Positions 25,437 to 35,159 of a DNA stretch of 64,000 bases are shown here, piece by piece (positions within the stretch are counted from its first letter, which is position 1; the number at the start of each line of letters is the position of its first letter). Source of the DNA: an uncultured Sutterella sp. (GTDB taxonomy: Bacteria; Pseudomonadota; Gammaproteobacteria; Burkholderiales; Burkholderiaceae_F); NCBI GenBank assembly GCA_900545275.1, contig UQYG01000010.1, positions 1 to 64,000 of the forward strand, given 5' to 3'. The translations under genes and the position numbers were made by a program. Under the pieces are notes generated by a model. That model was given only the letters and a program-made list of their open reading frames with translations, ran no database searches and had not been told where the DNA came from.

Positions 25437-26276
25437 TCACGAAAAGCCAAAAAGCGTCCAGACGGGCGTGAGGTCGGGCGGAAGCGGCGGCTGACACCCC
25501 GGACGGGGTCTCGGGGAGCGGTCGCTGTGCCAGTCGGATCCCGTGCTAGCGAAAAGCTTGCGGTCCCGAGCGACTTGCGCGAAGTAAACGTTCGCCTCCT
25601 CCGACTGCGACCCCGACGTGACCTCAATCGCCCTGCCGCCCGCGGCGAGAAAGGCGTCGATCATGGCGTCCGACTCCCAACCGCGGCGCAGGCGATAGCG
25701 CCCGGGGTGCGCGAGAACGGGGAGGGCCCCGCGGTCGAGCAGAAAGCGAACGCCCTCCTCGAGCAAAGGCCAGGGCGCCTCGACGTAGGCGGGACCTCCC
25801 TCGCGCAGGTACCGATCGAAGGCCTGCTGCTGATTCTTGACGACGCCCGTCTCCAAAAGCCACGCGGCAAAGTGCGTGCGTGAAAGGGTTTCGGGCGAAT
25901 CCGCCCGGGCCAGTGCTCCCTCATAGGCGCCCGAAAGACCAATCGCCTCGAAGGCCTCGCCCATCTTCACGCCGCGCTCGGCGCGAAGACGTGCGGTCTC
26001 GCGAAAGCGCTCGACGACGAGGGGATCCTCCGGACCGATGCCGAGTCCCACGACGTGGAGCACCGTCCCGCCCCAGCGCACCGAAAGCTCGACGCCCGGA
26101 ATGAAGGCGATCCCCGCCTTTTCCGCGGCCTTTTGCGCACGCGGGCATCCCGCCGCCGTGTCGTGGTCCGTGACGGACAAAAGCGTCACGCCCGACGCAC
26201 GGGCGAGTTCGACGAGCGCCTCGGGAGTGAGCGCGCCGTCGGAAGCGTTCGTATGGGTGTGCAGATCCACCGTCAT
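25437..26276 (-). CDS. rnm: PHP-domain 5'-3' exoribonuclease, RNase AM (YciV) type
   Basis: This 279-residue PHP phosphoesterase has metal-binding motifs in the expected order: DLHTHTNASDG at residues 4-14, TDHDT near 37, PGVELS near 60, LAHPGRYRL near 190 and GSDWHSD near 248. These match the trinuclear metal site of YciV/RNase AM, which processes 5' ends of rRNA and degrades short RNA and phosphoadenosine nucleotides. The length fits the family (about 290). It starts just after creA and is followed by the M50 gene. The gene symbol reflects the E. coli name for yciV. Confidence 0.83.
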   Translation of the reverse strand: MTVDLHTHTNASDGALTPEALVELARASGVTLLSVTDHDTAAGCPRAQKAAEKAGIAFIPGVELSVRWGGTVLHVVGLGIGPEDPLVVERFRETARLRAERGVKMGEAFEAIGLSGAYEGALARADSPETLSRTHFAAWLLETGVVKNQQQAFDRYLREGGPAYVEAPWPLLEEGVRFLLDRGALPVLAHPGRYRLRRGWESDAMIDAFLAAGGRAIEVTSGSQSEEANVYFAQVARDRKLFASTGSDWHSDRSPRPRPGCQPPLPPDLTPVWTLFGFS

Positions 26277-26287
26277 GATAAAAAAAC

Positions 26288-26785
26288 TCAGAGCGACGTC
26301 AGGGGCTTGGGCGCGTTTGTCTGGTAGGCGCTCGTGCCCCAGAGCGGCACGGTCGAGAGCGAATGCTTGAAGCTCCCCGTCGTTTCCTTCGTCGAGTACG
26401 AAACGTAAAGAAGCGTCTGCGTGTCGGCGTCGTAGATGCGGCGGATCTTCATCGTTTTAAAGAAAATGCTCTTGGACTTCGCGAAGACCACCTCGCCCGA
26501 CTTCGAGCGGTCGATGCCCGCGATCATCTCGGGCGTGATGTCGCCCGTCTGACGGCAGGAAACCGAGCTGTCCGAGGGATCCGAAAGAGCGAGGTTCGCC
26601 TCGATGCTCGCGACGTGGCAGGTGACGCCCGGGACCTTCGGGTCGACGAAGTGTTCGATCTTGATGTCCTTGAGCGTAAAGATGCCGAGCGAGACGTCGC
26701 CCACGGTGTCTTCCGAGCCCGTGCAGCCGGCAAGCCCCAAGGCCGCGGCAAGAAGCGAAACCGTCAAAAGAAATTTGCGTTTCAT
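26288..26785 (-). CDS. creA: CreA-family envelope lipoprotein
   Basis: This 165-residue protein has a signal peptide ending in the lipobox GLAGC (Cys21), although E. coli CreA is usually described as simply exported. The CreA core is clear: DVSLGIFTLKDIKIEHFVDPKVPGVTCHV, then DPSDSSVSCRQTG, then VFAKSKSIFFKTMKIRRIYD and LLYVSYSTKETTGSFKHSLSTVPL. The exact function of CreA is not established in any organism I know. It heads the minus-strand run that continues into the RNase AM gene 11 bp later. The divergent SNF2 gene begins about 200 bp away. Confidence 0.88.
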   Translation of the reverse strand: MKRKFLLTVSLLAAALGLAGCTGSEDTVGDVSLGIFTLKDIKIEHFVDPKVPGVTCHVASIEANLALSDPSDSSVSCRQTGDITPEMIAGIDRSKSGEVVFAKSKSIFFKTMKIRRIYDADTQTLLYVSYSTKETTGSFKHSLSTVPLWGTSAYQTNAPKPLTSL

Positions 26786-26942
26786 GCGGGAAAAATCCGT
26801 TTTGCGATGGAATGACTATTGTACTTGCGCCCGAGCTCGGGAAGCCCTTCGTCCCCCCTTTCGAATTCTTTCGGATTTTTGCCGCCTTGCTAGAAATCCC
26901 GTACTCGAACGGCGCGGGCTTCGCTACAATGTTCGATTCCCG

Positions 26943-26953
26943 TTTTTTTTTTT
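26943..26953. repeat. Eleven-base T homopolymer in the SNF2 leader
   Basis: A run of 11 T residues lies about 30 bp upstream of the chosen SNF2 gene start, just after a TACAAT box at about 26924. Tracts of this length are prone to slippage. Between a promoter and a start codon, a change in length could alter expression. Confidence 0.6.
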
Positions 26954-26983
26954 CACCGTCTCCTTCCCAACTGCAGGATGCCC

Positions 26984-29900
26984 ATGCTTTCTCATCCGGA
27001 AGTTCGCACTTATTGGTACGACCGAGTGCGCGACGCTTTGGAATTCACGCCGCCCGAAGGCTTCTTCCCGCGATCGATAGCCAAACACCTCGCGGATTTT
27101 ACGATTTCGGAAGGCTGCGTCGAAGCGCACGCCCCCTCGGGCGAGACGATCCGCTGCCGCGTCACGCCGGCGACGGAGGAAGAAAAAGAACGTTTCGCGC
27201 AAAAGCTCGCCGACACGCCCGATCTGTTGAGCGACTGGTTGGAAGGAAACCTCCGTCCCTCGCATGCGGACCTCGCCGAAGCCGCGGGAATTCCCTTCCT
27301 CTCGCCCTTTCACGCGGAAACTCCCAACGAAGCCGCGCTCTGGACGCTGACGGCGGACGAAACGGGAGGCGATCCCGAGGGCCTTTTCCGCCTCTACGGA
27401 ATCGACCCCGCGTCGCTTTCGCACGCGATCGGAACGGACTATCTGCAGCTCACCGCCTCGAAGGCGCCGACCTTGTCGGAGGTCGTTTCATCGCTTGCCG
27501 CCGAAGACGCCATGGGAGCGCTCCCCGGACGCGCGGAAGCGGAACGCTTTTTGCACGCCGTCCCCTATGCCCTTCTTGAAAACCACCCCGACGACTTTTT
27601 GACGCTCCTTCCGGAAGACATGCCGCTTGCGAAGTCGAAGAACTTCCGCAAGCGCTTTCGCAGGGACTTCCGCAAAGTTCGCGACCGCGTCGAGGACGTC
27701 CTGCGCGCCGTCGCCGAGGAAAACGCCCGCCGCAAGGAGTCTTTCGCCGAGGCGGAAGCGCCCGCCGCCGATTCGGGCGACGCAGCGGCCGCGGCCAAGG
27801 CGCGCTTCGTATCGCTTCTCGGCTACCCCGAGGGACTCCTTCTTTCCGTGCGCCTCACGACGACGGTCGACCCGCTTGGCGCCGATCTGCGCCGAAAGCC
27901 CGTGGAACGTCTTTTCGCGCGCGCCCGCCTTCTCCTCACAAACGCCGAATACGAAGCGCTTGAACGCCCCGTCACGCCCGCGCGCGAAGCTGCGGCGCTC
28001 CTTGCCCTCACGAACGCCGAAACCGAGGCGCTCACCCGCGACATCGAATCTCGCCGCGCGGTCGTGCGCGCCGCGGCGCGCCTGATCCTCTCGGGCCAGA
28101 TCCGTCCGATTCTCTATCGGGCGGCGGGCATCGAACACCCCGCTCCGCGTCTGCTCTGGGTGCCGGCACTGCAAAACGACGGCGTCAAGGCCGTCTTCCA
28201 GACGCTTTCGGCCGCGCTCACCTACCGTACCGCCGACCTTGTCGCCCCTGAAACGCTTGCGAGCGCCGGATTTGCCGCGCCTGAATTTCCGGAGGAATCC
28301 TCCGAAGACTTCGCCGAAAGCTCGAGCGAAGCATCCTCCGCCCCCGCCCGTACGGAAGTGTCCGCAGCCGAAAACGAGCGGCGCGTGCGCACCGTCGTCC
28401 TTCTCGCGCTCTCGGACGCAATCAAGGCGCTCTTTGCCGCCCACTCGGGCGACATCGAAAAGGCGAATCTCCCGACGGCGCTCCTTTTGGGCGAAGACAC
28501 CTCCGTGCTCGACGGTCTTCTTACGGACCGTCCGATGAAGCTTTTGCTCGCGGCCTTCCGTCCCTTCCAGCTCGCAAGTCTCTACCCGTGGATGCCTGCG
28601 CTCACGCTCACGCGACTGGCAAAAGGCCGAACCGAACTCACTTTCGGCATTCTCTCGCGCGAAGCCTCGCACCGCGAACTCAAGTTCGACGCCGAATCGC
28701 GCAAAAAGGAGGAGGAACTTCACGAAAAGGGCGAGTTCGGGTCCTCGCCCGTTCCCTATTCGCTCCTTCTCGCGCTTCCCTGTTGGCAGACCCACCGTTA
28801 CGCGGCGGCCTCGACCCTCGCCGCCCTCGTAAAGGCCCTCCCCGCGCTCTCGTCCCTCTTGAACGGACGAGGCACGATGACGCTCGAACCCGCGTTTCTC
28901 AAGACCTTCTTCACGGAAATCGCTCCGCAGATCGCCTGGCTCGGCGTACCGCTCGTGCTGCCGGGTAAACTGCGCGGCCTTTTGCGCCCGCGCCTGATCG
29001 CGCGCGTCGGCACGATTCCGGGCGGAGGCGTCGGCAGCTTCCTCACGCGCGAGACGCTCGGCGAATTCCGTTGGGAAGTGGCGATCGGCTCCCGCACCAT
29101 GACGCTCGAAGAACTTCGCAGGCTCATGGACGAAGTCGGCAACGTGATTCCGATCGACGACGAATTCGTCTTTCTCGACCCGAAGCTCCTCGACGACATG
29201 GAGGAGATCGCGAAGAAGTCGTCCGACCCCTTCGAGCGTCTGCGCGCAACGCTCACGGGCGAATGGCGGGGTGCGCAAGTCCTGGCCGACGAGAATCTTC
29301 GCGAACGCATGCGCGTCCTAACCGACGTCAAGGACCTTCCCGTGCCGACCGGCCTGCGCGCGGAACTTCGTCCCTATCAGCACCGCGGCTACTCCTGGCT
29401 CATGAAGAATCTGCGCCTCGGCTTCGGCGGCCTCATCGCCGACGACATGGGGCTGGGCAAAACCCTGCAGGCGATCGCCGCGATGACGGCCCTCAAGGAA
29501 TCGGGGGAACTCGCCGAAAAGAAGATTCTCTGCGTTCTCCCCATGGGGGTGCTCACGAACTGGGCGCGCGAAATCGAACGCTTCTCGCCTTCGCTCACCG
29601 TGGGGCTCTATCACGGACTCGACCGCGCCATGCCGGAAAACCTTCCCGACGTGACGCTTACGAGCTACGGGACGCTTCGCCGCGACGTAGAGGTTTTGAA
29701 GAGCCGCCGCTGGCGCCTCGTCGTTCTCGACGAAGCGCAGGCCGTTAAGAATCCGGCCGCCGCACAGTCGAGCGCCGTACGTTCGCTTACGGCCGACGCC
29801 GTAATCGCGATGACGGGCACGCCCGTCGAAAACCGTCTGATGGAATACTGGTCGATCCTCTCGGTCGTGATGCCGGGACTGCTCGGCACCGCCACGGACT

Positions 29901-30772
29901 TTCAGCGCGAATACGCGACGCCGATTGAAATCGACCACGATCCGGCGCGCCTTGAAGCCTTCCGGCGCCTAACCGCCCCCTTCATGATCCGCCGCGTGAA
30001 ATCCGACAAGTCGATCATCCGGGATCTGCCGGAAAAGAACGTAATCGACCGCTTCACGTCGATTACGAAGGAGCAGGCGGCGCTCTATGCGAAGACGCTC
30101 GACGAATCGATGAGAAAACTGCGCGGCGAAGACCGCTCGATGACGCTCGCGCAACGCCGCGGCATCGTGCTTACGCTCATCATGAAGTTGAAGCAGATCT
30201 GCAACTCGCCCTCGCAGTTCCTCGGCACGCGCACGGAAAAGCCCGACGCCGGCAAGGGCGTGGCGCTTCTCGAAATTTTGTCGGAATGCCGGGAGAGCGA
30301 CCGAAAGGTCCTCATCTTCACGCAGTTCCGCGAAATGGGCGAACGTCTGCAGGAGTGGATCGCCAAGGCGACGGGCGAGCGTCCCAACTTTCTGCACGGG
30401 GGCGTCACGCGTGAGCGCCGCGCCCGCATGACGGACCGCTTCCAAAACGACCGCACGGTGCGCACGATGATCGTGAGCCTCAAGGCGGGCGGCACGGGGC
30501 TCAATCTTACGGCCGCGTCCGCCGTCGTGCATTACGACCTCTGGTGGAATCCGGCGGTCGAAGATCAGGCCACCGACCGCGCGCACCGCATCGGACAGCG
30601 CCGCGACGTTCTCGTCTACCGCTTCATTTCGGCGGGGACTTTTGAGGAGCGCGTCAACGAACTCCTCACGCAGAAGCGCCGCCTGACGGACCTTACCGTC
30701 CACTCGGGTGAAAACTGGCTCGGCGACCTTTCGAACGACGAGCTCGATCAACTCTTCCGTCTTTCCCTCTGA
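26984..30772 (+). CDS. Very large SNF2-family ATPase with an 800-residue N-terminal extension
   Basis: This 1262-residue protein has its SNF2 motor in only the last 440 residues. These carry LIADDMGLGKTLQAIAAM (motif I, about residue 820), LDEAQAVKN (motif II), MTGTPVENRLMEYWSI (III), then the second lobe with KVLIFTQFREMG, LSKAGGTGLNLT-like SLKAGGTGLNLTAAS, and HRIGQRRDV (VI). The first 800 residues carry no motif I recognise. They include an acidic linker (EESSEDFAESSSEASS) near 440. SNF2 proteins move or remodel DNA-bound proteins. The ATG at 26984 is favoured by an AGGA at 5-nt spacing over the ATG at 26978. The unknown gene downstream starts 12 bp after the stop. Confidence 0.9.
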   Translation: MLSHPEVRTYWYDRVRDALEFTPPEGFFPRSIAKHLADFTISEGCVEAHAPSGETIRCRVTPATEEEKERFAQKLADTPDLLSDWLEGNLRPSHADLAEAAGIPFLSPFHAETPNEAALWTLTADETGGDPEGLFRLYGIDPASLSHAIGTDYLQLTASKAPTLSEVVSSLAAEDAMGALPGRAEAERFLHAVPYALLENHPDDFLTLLPEDMPLAKSKNFRKRFRRDFRKVRDRVEDVLRAVAEENARRKESFAEAEAPAADSGDAAAAAKARFVSLLGYPEGLLLSVRLTTTVDPLGADLRRKPVERLFARARLLLTNAEYEALERPVTPAREAAALLALTNAETEALTRDIESRRAVVRAAARLILSGQIRPILYRAAGIEHPAPRLLWVPALQNDGVKAVFQTLSAALTYRTADLVAPETLASAGFAAPEFPEESSEDFAESSSEASSAPARTEVSAAENERRVRTVVLLALSDAIKALFAAHSGDIEKANLPTALLLGEDTSVLDGLLTDRPMKLLLAAFRPFQLASLYPWMPALTLTRLAKGRTELTFGILSREASHRELKFDAESRKKEEELHEKGEFGSSPVPYSLLLALPCWQTHRYAAASTLAALVKALPALSSLLNGRGTMTLEPAFLKTFFTEIAPQIAWLGVPLVLPGKLRGLLRPRLIARVGTIPGGGVGSFLTRETLGEFRWEVAIGSRTMTLEELRRLMDEVGNVIPIDDEFVFLDPKLLDDMEEIAKKSSDPFERLRATLTGEWRGAQVLADENLRERMRVLTDVKDLPVPTGLRAELRPYQHRGYSWLMKNLRLGFGGLIADDMGLGKTLQAIAAMTALKESGELAEKKILCVLPMGVLTNWAREIERFSPSLTVGLYHGLDRAMPENLPDVTLTSYGTLRRDVEVLKSRRWRLVVLDEAQAVKNPAAAQSSAVRSLTADAVIAMTGTPVENRLMEYWSILSVVMPGLLGTATDFQREYATPIEIDHDPARLEAFRRLTAPFMIRRVKSDKSIIRDLPEKNVIDRFTSITKEQAALYAKTLDESMRKLRGEDRSMTLAQRRGIVLTLIMKLKQICNSPSQFLGTRTEKPDAGKGVALLEILSECRESDRKVLIFTQFREMGERLQEWIAKATGERPNFLHGGVTRERRARMTDRFQNDRTVRTMIVSLKAGGTGLNLTAASAVVHYDLWWNPAVEDQATDRAHRIGQRRDVLVYRFISAGTFEERVNELLTQKRRLTDLTVHSGENWLGDLSNDELDQLFRLSL

Positions 30773-30784
30773 CAAGGAGCCGCC

Positions 30785-31975
30785 ATGCGTTTGGTTCTTG
30801 CCGCACGCGTTCTGAAGCGCATCGCAGACGAGGGGCGCCTTGCGCTCCTTCCGCAGCTACCGCCCTCGATTTCGTCGATTCTCCACGAAGACCCCGAAGC
30901 GATCGCCGCCGCGCTCGAACGGCTCCCCGCCCCGATCCGCTCGGGGATGGCCGCGACCCTCATCGAAACGGGCGAGCGAGAAGGGTTGATGAACGATCCG
31001 GCCCCGAGCGCCCTTTCCGAGAGCGTGACGCATGCCTCCGAAGAGGAAGTGCCGAAACGCGACGAAGACGAGGAATGGGCATCGGCGTGCGAAGCCAACG
31101 AACCCTCGCACGAACCGGAAATGCGCGTTTTGCCGCGCGCAAACGTCTTCTCCTACGGGCCGCTTGCGGGCGACTTTCCGCTCGTCTCCATCGTCTCGAC
31201 GGACGTGAACGAAGCGCGCCTCGAACTCTCACGCGCCCTTCCCTACGGAAGTTTCGTGCCGCTCTCGACGGCGCCCGCCGAAGGGACCGACCCCCGCAGT
31301 CCCGTCGTGACGGCCCGCGAAACGCCGAGCTGGCCGCCCGTTCCGGCAAGCGACCGGGGTGTGGGCGTCCTCATTTTCGAACGCGACGCCGTGGTGCTTC
31401 GCGCCCAAACCGACGATGAAGTCTTCAATGCCTATGCGGCGGACCTTCTCGCCGCCACCTGCGGCGACGGCGCGATTTTCTTTTTCGTGCCGGGGTGTTC
31501 GCGCTTCACGGCGATTCTGAGGAAGCCCCATCCTTCACTCACAGGCTTTTTTGCTGAAATCCGCAGGGAAGACGCTTCCCTTCTTACGATCGGACACCCC
31601 GGAAACGACCCGATCGTCGTGAGCGGACGCGCGCCCAACGGGCGGCCCTTGTGCCGCTACACGCGCCCCGTTTCGAAGGGAACGTCTTCGAGCTGCACGC
31701 TCGAAGACCTGCGCCGTTACGTGGCACGCCTTCTCGAAGCCTTCCCGGAATGCAGGACCTTCCCCGAAGGCGCGTCGGCGCCGCATACCCTTCGCGGCGG
31801 ACTTTCGGCGCGCAAGGCAATGCCGAGCGACACGTGGGCGCGGGACGTTCTCTCTCAATACGGCGTCTCGCCTTTCGACCGATTCGCTTCGGTGCACGTG
31901 CCCTTCAACGATCCGGCCTTGGTCGCCGCGGTCGACGCCGCCGAACGCGGGGCGGCGGGACGGCGCACGCGCTGA
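30785..31975 (+). CDS. Unknown protein co-transcribed with the SNF2 ATPase
   Basis: This 396-residue soluble protein has no family I recognise. It has a helical Leu/Ala-rich N-terminus of about 70 residues, then an acidic Glu-rich linker (about 75-115). A mixed domain follows with VGVLIFERDAVVLRAQTDDEVFNAYAADLL and a hydrophobic DGAIFFFVPGC strand. The C-terminal part is rich in Arg and ends near GAAGRRTR. It begins with an AAGGAG site 12 bp after the SNF2 stop, so the two are almost surely one operon. A role as a partner or regulator of the ATPase is inference. Confidence 0.75.
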   Translation: MRLVLAARVLKRIADEGRLALLPQLPPSISSILHEDPEAIAAALERLPAPIRSGMAATLIETGEREGLMNDPAPSALSESVTHASEEEVPKRDEDEEWASACEANEPSHEPEMRVLPRANVFSYGPLAGDFPLVSIVSTDVNEARLELSRALPYGSFVPLSTAPAEGTDPRSPVVTARETPSWPPVPASDRGVGVLIFERDAVVLRAQTDDEVFNAYAADLLAATCGDGAIFFFVPGCSRFTAILRKPHPSLTGFFAEIRREDASLLTIGHPGNDPIVVSGRAPNGRPLCRYTRPVSKGTSSSCTLEDLRRYVARLLEAFPECRTFPEGASAPHTLRGGLSARKAMPSDTWARDVLSQYGVSPFDRFASVHVPFNDPALVAAVDAAERGAAGRRTR

Positions 31976-31979
31976 TTCG

Positions 31980-33161
31980 TCAGGCCCGAGCGTCCTTGAG
32001 CCAGGATTCGACCAGAGACAGGAAAACCGTTTCCGCCTCGCGGATCCGGGCGGTGAGGCAACGTTCCTCGGGCGTGTGCGAGAACTTCGGATCGCCCGGC
32101 CCAAAATAGACGGCGGGCACGCCGAAGCGCTCCATAAAGCCCGCTTCGCCCCAGCCCGTCATGTTGCCGTAGCCGACCGGGCGCTTCAAAATGCGTTCGG
32201 CCGTGTTCTTCAGACCCACCACCGCCGGGTGCGTCTGCGCCGTTTCCATCGAGGGCCAATCGCCCGTCACGGCAAAGGCGACCGAAAAGTCCGGATCCGC
32301 GGCTCGGCATTCGTCCGCGACTTCTTCCAAAAGCGCGAGATAGTCTTCGGGTGCTTCGCCCGGAAGATAGCGAACGTCGAACACGGCTTCCGCGCAGTCC
32401 GGCACCACGTTGGGCTCGGTCCCGCCCTTAAGCGTACCGAGACTCATTGTGGGGGCGCCCAAGGGCGACGTGCGGGTTTTCAGCGCCGCGATGCGCGGCT
32501 CAAACCTCGTCATGAAGCGGGTCGCCTTCATGAGGGCGTTGACGCCAAGCTCCGGCGTACTCGAGTGCGCACTCCTTCCAGCAAATCGGCAGGTGATCCA
32601 ACACTCGCCTTTCTGACGGTGCATGATCGAGAGATCCGTGGGTTCGGCGATCACCGCGAAGTCCGCTTTGGGCACCGTTCCTTCGGTGAGCGCCGTCTTG
32701 ATTTCCTCGCCCGCGTACTCTTCGTCGGTCGAGAGCATAAGCCAAAGCGCGCCTTTCGCGTCGGAAGACCGAAAGCCTTCGGCCGCGCGAAGGAAGGCGG
32801 CGATGAGCGCCGCGCAGCCGCTCTTCATGTCGCCCGCGCCGCGGCCGAGCAACCAGTCGCCCTCGATACGCCCCTCGAAGGGGCGCGGCATCTTGCCCGC
32901 GGGCACGACGTCGAGATGTCCTTCGAAAAGGAGCGTCCCCTCCGGATTATCCGCTCCGATGCGGGCCGTGAGATAGGGAGCGTCCGTCTCGAAGTCGCAA
33001 AGCGCCGCCCCGGCTTCGGGCGCCTTTTCGTCGAGGAGCTTTTTGACGAGAAGAAGCGCCTCGCGTTTCCCCGCAAGTTCGTGCGTATTGATGCGGATGA
33101 GCGCCTGCGTGAGCGCGACGCTGTCGGTGAGCGCCGAAACGTCCGAATCGATGGTGGTCAT
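31980..33161 (-). CDS. M20-family amidohydrolase (acetylornithine deacetylase / DapE-like)
   Basis: This 393-residue dinuclear metallohydrolase shows its ligand motifs in order: EGHLDVVP (His, Asp), GRGAGDMKSG (bridging Asp), STDEEYAGEEI (catalytic Glu pair), IAEPTDL (Glu), and a late His in KFSHTPEERC. The lid domain with CRFAGRSAHSS is present. These enzymes remove acyl groups from amino acids or dipeptides. ArgE, DapE and aminoacylase functions cannot be told apart here. The ATG at 33161 follows GGGAGA. It begins 14 bp after the stop of the BCCT transporter gene. The pair may import and hydrolyse an N-acyl or amide compound. Confidence 0.87.
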   Translation of the reverse strand: MTTIDSDVSALTDSVALTQALIRINTHELAGKREALLLVKKLLDEKAPEAGAALCDFETDAPYLTARIGADNPEGTLLFEGHLDVVPAGKMPRPFEGRIEGDWLLGRGAGDMKSGCAALIAAFLRAAEGFRSSDAKGALWLMLSTDEEYAGEEIKTALTEGTVPKADFAVIAEPTDLSIMHRQKGECWITCRFAGRSAHSSTPELGVNALMKATRFMTRFEPRIAALKTRTSPLGAPTMSLGTLKGGTEPNVVPDCAEAVFDVRYLPGEAPEDYLALLEEVADECRAADPDFSVAFAVTGDWPSMETAQTHPAVVGLKNTAERILKRPVGYGNMTGWGEAGFMERFGVPAVYFGPGDPKFSHTPEERCLTARIREAETVFLSLVESWLKDARA

Positions 33162-33175
33162 GGCGGTCTCCCTTC

Positions 33176-34783
33176 TCAACGGTCTTCACGCGCTTCGGCC
33201 ACGGCTTCCTCCCAACGGACCGTGCGGTAAGACGAAACGTTTTGAAGGATTTCGCCCGAGCGCAGGTCGGCAAGGAAAGCCTTTCGGAAGGCCGCGAAAA
33301 GTGCGATCAGGACGAAGAACATCGGAATCGACGACACCGTGATCATCGACTGGATGGTGGAAAGGACGTTGAGTCCCGGAATGGCGCGCTCCAGAAGCAG
33401 AATGCCGACGGGGAGAACCAAAAAGAGCATGCACCAGAAAGCCTTGAAACGCGGATCCGCCTCCTCTTCTCGGGCGAGCCCCTTCGAAGTGTAGAGGCTC
33501 AACGCAATGCCGTTCCCCGTGGCGGAAGTCGCAAGGTTGAAGAAGATGAGAATCAGGAAGACAAAGACCGCAAGTTTCGGGAAGGGCAACGTCTGAATCA
33601 CCATGAGGGCTGCGCCGTTCGTGCCGATTTCGCCCACGGCGTCCGAGACCTTGAGACCGTGAAAGAGTTCCTGTCCCATTCCGTAGTTGCCGAGAATGCA
33701 GAAGGTGAGCCAACAGGCAAGCGGCGCCCAGATGCAGTTGGCGACCGCGATTTCGCGGAAGGTGCGGCCGTAGGAAGTGCGGGCGATCCAGAGCGCACAC
33801 ATGTAGCAGATCGCTACGTACCACGCCCAATAGAAGATCGTCCAGGTCTGCACGAACCCGGTGTGCGCCACGGCGTCCGAATTGAAGCTCATGCGAAGGA
33901 ACTCGCGGACGTTCGTCCCGATCGCCATGACGGAATTGTCGAGGATGAAGGCCGTGTCGCCCGAAATCAGAACGAATGCGAAGAAGGCGAGACCGAGAAC
34001 GACGTTGAAGTTCGAGATGCGGCCCATCCCGCGCGCGATCGAGCGCGAGGCCGAGAGCGTGAAGAAAAGGCAGAAGACGAGGATCACGCCGAGCTTGAGC
34101 TCGAACGTGTTGGGAATGCCGAGCAGGTGGCTCGCAAGCTCGCCCATCACGGGCGTCCCGATCCCGACCGTCGTCATCATCGCGGCGAAGTAGCCGAAGA
34201 CGATGGCGCCGTCCAAGAGAAAGCGCGCCGCGCGCTTCCAGAGCGATTCGCCCCCCAGGATGCCGGCCGAGAGGTCGGAAATGCGAAGCGACGCGCACTT
34301 CTTGTTCCAAAAGAGATAACCCATCGCCAGAGCCGGAACGAGATAAAAGGCCCAGGCCGAAAAGCCCCAGTGAAACATCCCGTAGGCGGACGCCATTTCG
34401 TAGGCCTCGGTCGACCCGGGCTTCAACCCGAAAGGCGGAGTTTTCACATAGAACATCCACTCGCACAAGCCAAAAATGAGAACGCCCGCCGCAAGAGCAT
34501 TGCAGATGTTCATCGCATTCCAGGTGAAGGTTTTGAACATGGGCTTGGCCTCACGGCCGCCCAGGCGGATGTCGCCGTACCTCGTGAAGAAGCACACGAA
34601 GGCGATCGCCGAGTAGGCGACCCCCATGAGAAGGAAAAGCCAGGCTAGGTCCTCGGTGAGGAAGTTGTAAAGAACCTTGATGACGCCGACCGTCGTCGTC
34701 GGAACGACGACGATCGCCGCAATGATGGCGGCAAGAATGAGGGCGGCAAGGCCAACCAAAGAAAGGTGTACGTTTTTGAGCAT
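33176..34783 (-). CDS. BCCT-family (betaine/carnitine/choline-type) transporter
   Basis: This 535-residue inner-membrane protein has about twelve helices and shows the BCCT hallmark TWTIFYWAWYVAICYMCALWIARTSYGRTFREI, with the Trp-rich substrate region. FHWGFSAWAFYLVPALAMGYLFWN and the Gly-rich TVGIGTPVMGELASHLLG segment also match. BCCT carriers move quaternary or zwitterionic amines by ion symport, proton symport or exchange. The substrate is not clear. The ATG at 34783 opens the first hydrophobic helix (MLKNVHLSLVGLAAL); the open frame reaches 34867. It is co-directional with the M20 hydrolase, so uptake and cleavage of the same compound is likely. Confidence 0.9.
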   Translation of the reverse strand: MLKNVHLSLVGLAALILAAIIAAIVVVPTTTVGVIKVLYNFLTEDLAWLFLLMGVAYSAIAFVCFFTRYGDIRLGGREAKPMFKTFTWNAMNICNALAAGVLIFGLCEWMFYVKTPPFGLKPGSTEAYEMASAYGMFHWGFSAWAFYLVPALAMGYLFWNKKCASLRISDLSAGILGGESLWKRAARFLLDGAIVFGYFAAMMTTVGIGTPVMGELASHLLGIPNTFELKLGVILVFCLFFTLSASRSIARGMGRISNFNVVLGLAFFAFVLISGDTAFILDNSVMAIGTNVREFLRMSFNSDAVAHTGFVQTWTIFYWAWYVAICYMCALWIARTSYGRTFREIAVANCIWAPLACWLTFCILGNYGMGQELFHGLKVSDAVGEIGTNGAALMVIQTLPFPKLAVFVFLILIFFNLATSATGNGIALSLYTSKGLAREEEADPRFKAFWCMLFLVLPVGILLLERAIPGLNVLSTIQSMITVSSIPMFFVLIALFAAFRKAFLADLRSGEILQNVSSYRTVRWEEAVAEAREDR

Positions 34784-35159
34784 GACGGTGGTTGAGGGAG
34801 GACGCCGAAACGCTCCTACGCGGTTGGACCGTAAGAAGCCGACGCCGAAAGAAAAGCAATTCTCCAATCCTACTTTTTGCCCGACACCTTGGGGAGACGG
34901 AATCTTGCCGTCATGAGGTAATACCGCAAGACTCGGTCAAAAAGGAACTTCTGCGCGGCAATTTCCTACGGTTTGTTTCCTTTTCGAGTCGAACCGACCA
35001 CAGTACGTGTCAGGCGCTATAGACTGCTTTTAGACAAGAAAAGGGCGCCTCGGCTTGTCCGAGGGTCTCTTTTCCTCTCGCCGCATAAGCGCTTCCTCCA
35101 TTGACAACCATAGGAACGGGCGGAAATGCGCGACGCCGCCAACCCGCCTGAGCAGACGC
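34784..35159. other. Divergent promoter region between the BCCT transporter and glnD
   Basis: About 376 bases are non-coding. It must hold both promoters. A TATAGACT-like box near 35019-35026 points toward glnD. I see no strong operator repeat. Confidence 0.5.
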
